Assembly (NCBI GenBank): GCA_013368375.1
Contig: JAACJP010000087.1
Coordinates: 1-31,008 of the forward strand
Length of the DNA stretch: 31,008 nt
Reading direction: 5' to 3'
Source: Tricholomella constricta
Taxonomy: Eukaryota > Basidiomycota > Agaricomycetes > Agaricales > Lyophyllaceae
A program made the translations under genes and the position numbers. A model generated the notes under the pieces. It did not search any database. It worked only from the letters and a program-made list of their open reading frames with translations, and was not told where the DNA came from. Shown here in pieces: positions 18,599 through 26,053 of the stretch. Positions within the stretch are counted from its first letter, which is position 1, and every line of letters begins with the position of its first letter.

Positions 18599-19328
18599 AT
18601 TGCTACTAAATCCAGGCTTTAGCCAAATTTTTAAGCCTTTTTTTTACTGGCCTAATTTTTTTGTTCGTTTATTTGAACAAAAAAATAACGGCCTGAAAAA
18701 AAAATTTGTGTTGATTCAACAAGGATTTATGGCATATTTTGTCTTAAGTATCCCGTTAATCTTATATGTTTGTATCTTTATCTCCTGTTTTAGTTATTAT
18801 AATAATATTATTATAATAATTACTGATGCTATTTCCTTTGTACTTAATATTATTAGTATTAATATTATCAACAATCAAGATCATTATTTATTTTTATTAA
18901 CTAATACTTTTTTTAATTTATTTTATTTTTCATATTTACTGGTTCTGGGCGGTAGCCCTGCTAATTTTAGTAATGATTGGATTTTTTATAGTGTTAATCC
19001 TTCTGATACTTCAGAGAGTCCAGAGAGTGATTATGGCGGTTATTTACCAGATTCTGATGGATCCACGAGCGTGCATGAACCTGAAGCCTCTGGCTCTGAC
19101 TCCAGTTTATCAGAACCTGAAAATAGTGGAGAATGATCTATTGATAAAAATTCAGATATATTAACTTTTACTACTTTCAGCGATGCAAGTTTTGAATCAG
19201 ATATGCACTATTATGGTCAAGAACTAGAGCACGTTGAGCCAACTGAGGAAGATGAACCATACCCAATGGAAAACGAAAGTGATACACCATTTAAAGCAAT
19301 AATAGATAGAAAAAACAACAATAATTAG
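18579..19328 (+). CDS. Unknown membrane ORF of 249 codons (one TGA), overlapping cob
   Basis: I do not recognise this protein. ATG at 18579 or 18585 lies inside the end of cob. The frame runs 185 codons to TGA (19134-19136), then stays open to TAG at 19326-19328, so with TGA as Trp it is 249 aa. Two or three hydrophobic segments occupy about residues 50-125. The second half is very acidic and Ser/Pro-rich ([23 protein letters not shown]). The N-terminal 40 codons include a copy of a class B hairpin (18647-18695), and a small GC pair (18947-18958) is also translated. The acidic half has many G/C-ending codons, unlike cob. The overlap suggests co-transcription with cob. It may be a plasmid-type or free-standing accessory gene. 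Confidence 0.6.
18647..18695 (+). repeat. Class B hairpin read in frame within orf249
   Basis: CTGGCCTAAT+T-run GTTC ... GAAC+A-run+TAACGGCCTG. Shorter or partial copies with the same ends occur in spacers at about 20108-20149, 3268-3297 and, inverted, at about 19685-19727. Here it codes for part of the hydrophilic N-terminus ([14 protein letters not shown]). Confidence 0.85.
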
Positions 19329-19512
19329 TTGTTGTTTTATTTATTAATTTTTGACCTATCACTTTTTATCACTTTTTTCAGTTATTTTTTTTGTAAAAAT
19401 AAACAAAAAAAATTAGAATGGCCAGTAAAAAAAAGTCAACAGATAAAAAAAGTCAATAGTGCTATTTTTTTAACCCTACTGCTACTTATCTCAGTTTTTT
19501 TATTGTATCACT

Positions 19513-19545
19513 TACCGCAGGGTTTTTATTACTTACCGCAGGGTT
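19513..19545 (+). repeat. Tandem pair of the 12-base GC motif TACCGCAGGGTT
   Basis: Two copies are 21 bases apart. Further plus-strand copies lie at 10979, 12050, 12887, 13137 and 20342. An inverted copy lies at 24796-24807 and a variant at 2662-2673. Several abut the TATCAC end of class A hairpins or a T-run, in otherwise nearly GC-free sequence. Confidence 0.85.
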
Positions 19546-20553
19546 TTTATTTATATTAAAAAACCTTATCAATTTTTTTTTTTACTACAACTGGCCTAAG
19601 GCCTGGATTAGTAAGTAATAAACAGATAAAAAAGTCAATAAAAAAATAAGCCCTACATTTATTTTTTTTTTTTTTTATTACTATCCAGGCCGTTATTTTT
19701 TTGTTCAAATAAAAAAATTAGGCCAGTTGTTACTTTTTTTTTTTTTTATAAAAAAAAGTCAACAAAAAATTAGCCTGGTGATAGTAAATAAAAGAAAAAA
19801 GTTAAGGGATAGTTATTTGACTTTTTGTCTTTGTTACTTTTTTAATCTAAAGATTAAAATTAGTGATGCAGTAGGCCTTTATTTCCTCTTTTTTACCGCA
19901 GTTATAAAAAAAAAAAAAAACTGAACTAATAAAATTTTTGTATTTATAAAATATATCAGGCTTATTTTTTACGCTTTTTCTGGGGTTACTTTTTGTATTA
20001 CTATCCCTTTTTTATCTGTTCAGTTATTTTTTTTAACAAAAAAAATTAAGTAATTTTAATCTATCACCAGGCCGAATGGCCAGTTATTTTATAAAAAAAA
20101 GTAACAACTGGCCTAATTTTTTTATTTGAACAAAAAAATAACGGCCTGGATAGGTTAAAAAAGTCAACCCTTATCACTTTTTTTACTTAATTTTTTCTTG
20201 TTAAAAAAAATAACTGTAAAAAAAAGTAATTAGTCAAAAATTAGTAGTAACTTAAAAAATTGATTAGAAAATTAATAGCTAATATTTTATTTACAAATAT
20301 ATTATTTTTGTTAGTAAGGCTAATTTTTTGTTATTATCACTTACCGCAGGGTTATCTTTATCACTTTTTTATGACTTTTTTTTTTATTTATATAAAAAAA
20401 AAAGTGATAAAGATTAAAATTAGTAATAACTGGCCAATCTAATTTTTTTTGTATTTGTTACAAAAAAAATAACTGGTGAGAATAAAAAAATTAGCCCAAT
20501 TGCTATTAGAAATAATTTAATAATTCCTTGCTAAAAGCCTCGTGGACTAATTT

Positions 20554-20611
20554 CCTAGCTTGTTATTATTGACTTTTTTTATTTATATAAAAAAAGTGAT
20601 AGATAGCTAGG
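20554..20611. repeat. Class A hairpin inserted in the loop of an unrelated palindrome
   Basis: The outer arms CCTAGCT and AGCTAGG pair with each other. Between them sits a class A copy (ATTGAC+T-run ... A-run+GTGATA). The outer arms do not belong to the repeat families, so this is a class A copy placed in the loop of an independent hairpin just upstream of nad1. Confidence 0.75.
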
Positions 20612-20656
20612 TTAAACTACGTCTAGCTAAAGCCTACACAAACACGAAAACCATAA

Positions 20657-21673
20657 ATGATCAATAATATTAATTTTTTATTCTTAAAATCTTTATTATT
20701 TAATTTAATAGATGTAGCTACTATAATAGTTCCAGTATTATTAGCAGTTGCTTTCATGACAATAATAGAAAGAAAACAATTAGCTGCCCATCAAAGAAGG
20801 GTAGGACCAAATACAGTAGGTTATTATGGAATATTACAACCATTTGCAGATGCTTTAAAATTAATTTTAAAGGAGACAGTAATACCCTCACAATCAAATA
20901 AAGTAATATTTTATTTAGCTCCTGTTTCTTCTTTAATTTTTAGTTTATTAGGTTGGGGTGTTATACCTTTTGGTCAAGGAATAGCAATATCTGATTATTC
21001 AATGAGTATTTTATATACTTTAGCACTTTCTTCTTTAGGAGTATATGGTGTATTATTAGCTGGATGGTCAGCTAATTCTAAATATGCTTTTTTAGGATCC
21101 TTACGATCTACAGCAGCAATGATTTCTTATGAATTAATATTAAGTTCAGCAATCTTAATAATCATATTATTAACAGGATCTTTAAATTATATAACAATAA
21201 TAGAATCACAGTTATCCGTATGGTTTATAATTCCGTTATTACCCGTATTTATATTTTATTTTATATCTATATTAGCGGAAACTTCTAGAACACCTTTTGA
21301 TTTACAAGAAGCTGAATCTGAATTAGTTGCTGGTTTTTTTACTGAGCATTCTTCAGTACCTTTCGTATTTTTCTTTTTAGGAGAATATTCCTCAATTGTA
21401 TTATTTAGTTGTATAACTGCTATATTATTTTTAGGAGGTTACCACTTACCAGAAATATTTGTTAATAACTCAATCATAAATATTCAATCTATTATCTTAG
21501 GTGCCAAAACATGTATTTTCTGTTTCTTCTTTGTTTGGTTTAGAGCTACATTACCCAGATTAAGATATGATCAATTAATTGACTTATGTTGGTTAAATTT
21601 ATTACCCGTGTGTGTCGCTTTCATTATCTTAGTTCCAAGTATTTTAATAGCATTTGATATTGCACCTTACTAA
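20657..21673 (+). CDS. nad1: NADH dehydrogenase subunit 1
   Basis: This is the complex I membrane subunit at the quinone entry site. It is 338 aa, a normal fungal length, with about eight hydrophobic helices. Family hallmarks are intact: ERKQLAAHQRRVGPNTVGYYG (about residues 38-58), SRTPFDLQEAESELVAGF (about 210-227), and the C-terminal RATLPRLRYDQLIDLCW (about 297-313). The start MINNINFLFLKSLL is the first in-frame ATG, a few bases after AT-rich leader. The frame is uninterrupted to TAA, all five Trp are TGG, and no intron is present. Confidence 0.98.
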   Translation: MINNINFLFLKSLLFNLIDVATIIVPVLLAVAFMTIIERKQLAAHQRRVGPNTVGYYGILQPFADALKLILKETVIPSQSNKVIFYLAPVSSLIFSLLGWGVIPFGQGIAISDYSMSILYTLALSSLGVYGVLLAGWSANSKYAFLGSLRSTAAMISYELILSSAILIIILLTGSLNYITIIESQLSVWFIIPLLPVFIFYFISILAETSRTPFDLQEAESELVAGFFTEHSSVPFVFFFLGEYSSIVLFSCITAILFLGGYHLPEIFVNNSIINIQSIILGAKTCIFCFFFVWFRATLPRLRYDQLIDLCWLNLLPVCVAFIILVPSILIAFDIAPY

Positions 21674-22186
21674 TCCCCCCAGTTATTTTTTTTTTATCAC
21701 TTTTTTTATTAACAATAAAAAAAGTCAACAAAAAAAAAATTAGAATGGCCAGTTAATTTTTTTGTTGACTTTTTTTATCTATCCAGTTATTTTTTTTTAA
21801 AAAAAAAAAAAATTAGAATGGCCAGCAGTTATTTTTTTTTGTTTATCTTAAAAAAAAATTAAGTAATTTTAATCTATCTTATAAACAGATCAAAAAGTGA
21901 TATAAACAGATAACCCTTATCAATTTTTTTTGTTTTGTTTTACAAAAAAAATTAATTAGTAAGTGATACCCCTTGCGGTAAAAATTACAACTTAAATTGG
22001 AATATAATATAAAAGAGATGATCAAAAAATTAATAAATTTATTTTCTACTATAAGAAATAAAACTATAGAATTATTTTTTTGTTTGTTGACTTTTTTTAT
22101 CTATCACTTTTTTATTAACAATAAAAAAGTAAACAGATACAAAAAGTGATATAAACAAAAAAAAATTAGTAAAAGGATCTATTTTT
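21674..22186. repeat. Hairpin-dense spacer after nad1
   Basis: A class B copy with a class A copy in its loop lies at about 21680-21741. Further B copies are at about 21784-21824. The segment 21864-21961 is a near copy of 12099-12196. Nested class A copies lie at about 22087-22151, interrupting an open frame that starts with ATG at 22018. Confidence 0.75.
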
Positions 22187-22327
22187 ATGGATCCTATTTT
22201 TGTATTCTCATTTATTTTTACTAGTTTATTCATAAGATATTGGGTTAACTTAGATAGTATTTTTATGATTAAATTTTTATTAGGGTATTTAATAGGAATT
22301 TTGTATTTTATATATAAAAAAAATTAG
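22187..22327 (+). CDS. Possible 46-aa hydrophobic ORF, unknown
   Basis: A short open frame starts at ATG 22187 (MDPIFVFSFIFTSLFIRYW) and ends with TAG at 22325-22327. It would encode two hydrophobic segments and a lysine-rich end. It lacks the features of atp8 or nad4L and I cannot name it. The sequence is not a hairpin repeat, which makes it stand out from its surroundings, but chance cannot be excluded at this length and composition. A second open stretch (ATG 22018, MIKKLINLFSTIRNKTIELF) just upstream is interrupted by class A hairpins. The two may be remnants of one small gene. Confidence 0.25.
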   Translation: MDPIFVFSFIFTSLFIRYWVNLDSIFMIKFLLGYLIGILYFIYKKN

Positions 22328-22814
22328 CCCTATTGTTTTAATTTTGTTTCAGGCCGAATGGCCAGTTGACTTTTTTTTCTGTGGACTTTTGATACAAACA
22401 AACAAGAAAACCCTTATCCAGGCCTTAGCCAGTTATCACTTTTTTTATATAAGTCAACTACTACAACTGGCCAGTCTAATTTTTTTTTATAACAAATACA
22501 AAAAAAATAACTGGATTAGTAAGTGATAAAAAAAATTAACTGTAAAGAATATTTATTACTTGGGCTTAATTTTTTTTATTTGTTTACTTTTTTATCTTTA
22601 TCTGGAAAAAAGTGATAGAACAAAAATTAGCCCTAAACAAAACAAATAAATATATACAAAAAAGTTTATAAAATATAAAAGAGATGTAAATATAAATATT
22701 GCTTGTTTTTTTTTTTTTAATTAACTAGAGCATATACTATACAATATATTAACTGGGCTTATTTTTTTGTAACAAATAAAAAAATTAGGCCCTGCAATTT
22801 AATTAATATATTAA
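22328..22814. repeat. Hairpin-dense spacer before rns
   Basis: No gene is seen. It starts with a GC core CAGGCCGAATGGCCAG at about 22351-22366 followed by class A and B pieces to 22520. A looser GGGCTTAATTTT/AAAATTAGCCCT palindrome follows at about 22561-22635, and a GGGCTTATTTTTTTG/CAAATAAAAAAATTAGGCCC pair at about 22755-22795. Confidence 0.65.
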
Positions 22815-24405
22815 ATTAATAATAAGAATTTAATTTTGGTTCAGATTGAACGTTTTTCAGTAGTTTTAAGACATGCAAATCGTTTGTTCTACTACCTTTT
22901 TATTACTTTAATTAAAAGGCTAGAACAAGGTGTACAGGTGAGTAATAATAAATTAGATACCTTATAGACCTCTCAAATAGAGGATAAAAATAAATTTAGC
23001 TATTTATAACAAAAAGGAAATTTTCCACTATAAGAATTGATTTATTTTGTTTAAGGGTAGTTGGTAGAGTAAAAGCCTACCAAGCCTACGATCAATAGCT
23101 AAGTTTGAAAGAACCGCTGGCCACATTGGGAATGAGAAGTCCCAAATTGCATAAGCAATCTGCAGTCAAGAATATTAGTCAATGCTCGCAAGAGTGAACT
23201 AGCTAACTGAAATCATAAAACCAAGTTAGTAGGTGGTATTTATGATAACGTAAAGGAAAAAAATGATATTACTTTACTAATAGTGTTGTCTAAATTACTG
23301 GTGCCAGAAGACTCGGTAACGCCAGAAACGCGAACGTTAATCACCTTAAAAAGGCGTAAAGGGTGTGTAGGCAGCTTACAAAAGTTCTATTTTTAATTAG
23401 CTATATACTATTAATTATTTAGTATTTAAAAATGAATAACTATAAGCTAGAATCATATTGAGGATAAACCGAATAATATTTAGTGTAGGGATGATATCCG
23501 TAGATACTAGATGGAATACTAAAGGTGAAAGCTTTTTATCTATAAATGATTGACGCTGAGAAACGAAGGTGAGAATAAGAAATAGGATTAGATACCCAGA
23601 TACCTCTCACTGTCAACGATGAATGGTAGTTTTGTTAATTAAAGAATTGATAACGATGCTAACGCGTTAACCATTCCGCCTTGAGAGTACGGTTGCAAAA
23701 CTGAAACCAAAAAAATTAGTCGGTCTCGAAGCAAACGAAGTGAAGCATGCTATTTAATACGATAATCCGCGTAAAATCTTACCAGTTCTTGTATATCCAA
23801 AATATCTTAAAAATATTTTGAGTAGTTTCCATTTTATGGAAATTCGTTTACAGGTGTTGCATGGCTGTCTTCAGTCCGTATTGTGAAAAGTTAGGTTAAC
23901 TCCACTAACGGACGAAATCCCTATTGTTAATTTTTACTTAACTTTTGTTGTATTTTAAAGGAATACATTTGGGACTAAGACAAGTCGTTATGGCCCTCAT
24001 GAACTGGGCTATAAATGTGCTATAAAAACTTTTACAAAATGATGCAATAATTAGATAAAAAATAATTAGCAAATCATTAAAAAAAGTTAATTATTTTTTT
24101 TAGACAGATTGTTGTCTGAAATTCGACAACATGAAGGAGGAATTTCGAGTAATCGTTGATCATTACGCAACGGTGAAGTTTATATTCGTGATGAACTAAC
24201 TGTCTGTCGCTGGGAAGAAGCTTAGATAGGGATAAGCTATTATGCATATAATTACAAAATTTTTTTGTTTTGTAAATGAATATTTTTAACTAAACTTACT
24301 TTTTGTTTTATATTATTAATATTAGTGAACTCTTCTGAGTAACATCTCAAAAGTCATAGCAAGGTAGCTGTACTGGAAAGTGCTGCTGGATAATAAAGAA
24401 AATAA
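22815..24405 (+). rRNA. rns: Mitochondrial small subunit rRNA
   Basis: 16S-like landmarks occur in order. GGTTCAGATTGAACG lies near the 5' end (22838-22852). The 530 loop GTGCCAGAAGACTCGGTAAC lies at about 23301-23320, and GGATTAGATACCC at about 23586-23598. GTTGCATGGCTGTCTTCAG lies at about 23857-23875. The 3' minor domain has AGTCATAGCAAGGTAGCTG at about 24352-24370, followed by GTGCTGCTGG. The length of about 1.59 kb is normal. The ends are estimates. No intron was seen. Small local AT expansions (for example 24050-24100) look like ordinary variable regions. Confidence 0.95.
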
Positions 24406-24412
24406 ATCTAAA

Positions 24413-24423
24413 CCCCCCCCCCC
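24413..24423 (+). other. Run of 11 C directly after rns
   Basis: An uninterrupted C11 tract stands eight or so bases beyond the estimated rns 3' end, in DNA where C runs longer than four are otherwise absent from spacers. On the minus strand it is G11. Confidence 0.9.
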
Positions 24424-24550
24424 TTATTTTTGTTTCTAATTTTTTTTTTTTTCAGATAAAAAAGTCGACACACGACACTAATAAAATTAGCCTTAAATAA
24501 AAATAATTAAATTATAATTATTTTTTTTTTAAAAACACAGAAAAAAATTA

Positions 24551-24622
24551 GGGGAAATCTGATAATGGTTAATCGGTTATATTTGCAATATAATTATGAT
24601 AGTTCGAATCTATCTTTCTCCA
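24551..24622 (+). tRNA. trnA(ugc): tRNA-Ala (anticodon UGC)
   Basis: The acceptor stem is GGGGAAA/TTTCTCC. The anticodon stem TTATA/TATAA encloses the loop TTTGCAA, giving UGC. The T arm has loop TTCGAAT and the discriminator is A. The D stem TGAT/ATCG is weak. Confidence 0.9.
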
Positions 24623-24919
24623 ATTTTATTTGTTATCACTTATTTTTTTTTTTTGTTTTGTTGTGTTGACTTTTTTATCTTTATCACTTTTTTTTTATAT
24701 AAATAAAAAAAAAGTAATAAAAAAGTGATAGATACAAAAAAAAATAAGTTAAAAAAATAATAGCCCAATTATTATTGACTTTTTTTATTTATATAAACCC
24801 TGCGGTAAGTGATAGAAGGGTAACAAAAAAATAAACAATTAAAAAAGTAAGGGAATTATTAGTATTACTTTTTTTTTTAATTTATATAAAAAAAAAAGTG
24901 ATAAAAATAAAAGACAAAG

Positions 24920-24990
24920 AAGAGTGTAGTATAATGGTAGTATCACAATCTCCAAAATTGTTTGTAGGCGTTCGAATCGCCTCACTCTTG
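24920..24990 (+). tRNA. trnW(cca): tRNA-Trp (anticodon CCA)
   Basis: The acceptor stem is AAGAGTG/CACTCTT, followed by TA. The D stem is GTA/TAT and the anticodon stem ACAAT/ATTGT encloses the loop CTCCAAA, giving CCA at 24952-24954. The T arm AGGCG-TTCGAAT-CGCCT is perfect and the discriminator is G. A CCA anticodon reads UGG. Most fungal mitochondria that decode UGA as Trp carry UCA instead. Confidence 0.93.
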
Positions 24991-25296
24991 TTTAATTTTT
25001 TTGTTTTTTTGTTTTTTTTGTTTTTTTATTTACTTTAATTTTGTTTTTATCACTTTTTTTGTATCACTTTTTTTATTAACAATAAAAAAAAGTCAACAAA
25101 AAAAAAGTCAAATAAAAACAAAAAATTAGGCCTAATTTTATCACTTTTTTTAATATAAAAAAAAGTCAATACAAAAAAAAACAAAAAAAATAAGTAATAG
25201 GAGTGATAAAAGAAAAAAAAAAGTGATACTAGGGCTATTAATTATTTATCTAATTAATTACAATTACTACTTATTTTTATTAAAAAAAAATAATAT
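24991..25296. repeat. Spacer with hairpins between trnW and trnL(uaa)
   Basis: No gene is seen. It begins with T/G-rich runs, then a class A copy with a TTATTAACAATAA loop at about 25062-25098 inside another T-run/A-run pair, and an imperfect class A copy at about 25139-25170. Confidence 0.65.
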
Positions 25297-25380
25297 ACGA
25301 ATATGTTGAAATTGGTAAACAATCTTCTCTTAAGCAGAAGTGGGAGTAATCCCTTAAGAGTTCAAGTCTCTTTGTTCGTA
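25297..25380 (+). tRNA. trnL(uaa): tRNA-Leu (anticodon UAA)
   Basis: The acceptor stem is ACGAATA/TGTTCGT. The anticodon stem CTTCT/AGAAG encloses the loop CTTAAGC, giving UAA. A class II long variable arm GGGAGTAATCCC is present. The T arm AAGAG-TTCAAGT-CTCTT is perfect and the discriminator is A. Confidence 0.95.
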
Positions 25381-25631
25381 TTGTTTCAAAGATAGTGTTG
25401 GGGATATTTTAATATCCCTTGTATCACTATAATCAATTTTATCACTTTTTTTATATAAAAAAAAGTCAACTGGCCATTCTAATTTTTTTTTTGTATTTGT
25501 TACAAAAAAAATAACTGAACAAACAAAAAAATAAAAAACCTACCCTAGTCTAATCCTTTATTTTTTTTTGTTTTTTTTTTTTTACTTGGGCGACTAAAAC
25601 AAAAATTACTGACTAAGAACAAAAGTAATAG

Positions 25632-25702
25632 AAGCCTATAATTTAATGGTAGAATGATTTCTTGATGAGGAATTTGTAGGAGTTCAAATCTTCTTGGGCT
25701 TA
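25632..25702 (+). tRNA. trnI(gau): tRNA-Ile (anticodon GAU)
   Basis: The acceptor stem is AAGCCTA/TGGGCTT and the D arm contains AATGGTA. The anticodon stem ATTTC/GGAAT encloses the loop TTGATGA, giving GAU. The T arm AGGAG-TTCAAAT-CTTCT is good and the discriminator is A. Confidence 0.93.
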
Positions 25703-26053
25703 GTGGTTATTTACTTTTTTATTTTTTACTTTTTTTTATATAAAAAAGTGATTAAAAAAAAGTAAAAATAAAATTATATTTGGATTTAAAATGAATATTT
25801 ATTTGTTTTGTTTTTATAAAAAGTTTTTAGTGTTGAATGAATAGAAGGAGTTGATGCGGAGTTATTAGACAAAACATCTTTATAATTTTTTTTTTGTTAC
25901 TTACTAATCCAGGCCTAGGCCAGTTGTAGTAAAAAAAAAAATTGATAAGGTTTTTTAATATAAAAAACATTAGCTAGAAAGGCAACAGGTAAATTATTAA
26001 ATTGGAAAAACTTCTCATTCGATTTTATTTCTTATTCAATTTTAGACAAAAAA
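25703..26053. repeat. Spacer upstream of dpo with a class C hairpin
   Basis: A class A copy lies at about 25712-25765. A class C copy lies at 25900-25950, from CTTACTAATCC through the GC centre AGGCCTAGGCC to ATTGATAAGG. The dpo frame is open from 25964 but has no ATG before 26123. On the other side of the class C copy a short open stretch begins at ATG 25837 (MNRRS, then a TGA codon), so this repeat may have split the original dpo 5' end. Confidence 0.6.

Larger units (their letters stand above)
19329..20656. repeat. 1.3 kb hairpin-dense spacer between orf249 and nad1
   Basis: No convincing gene is seen; the short ORFs are chance frames through T/A runs. Contents include class A and B copies around 19370-19455, a tandem pair of TACCGCAGGGTT (19513-19545), a class C copy with GC centre CTGGCCTAAGGCCTGG (19564-19615) and an inverted class B copy at about 19685-19727. 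Around 20066-20149 there are GC and B copies. A class A copy with an inner T-run/A-run palindrome lies at 20174-20230, nested A copies at about 20334-20410, and a class A copy in the loop of CCTAGCT/AGCTAGG at 20554-20611. The last 45 bases are the plain nad1 leader. Confidence 0.75.

Noticed and set aside
19329..20442. Several 60-76 codon ORFs after orf249
   Set aside because: All are translations of hairpin repeats, with Phe/Leu/Lys strings and repeat-derived words such as HLPQGF from the TACCGCAGGGTT motif.
22187..22327. The 46-aa ORF as atp8 or nad4L
   Set aside because: It lacks the conserved start and end of Atp8 and is half the length of Nad4L, with none of its glutamate-bearing helix. 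Kept only as an unknown small ORF.
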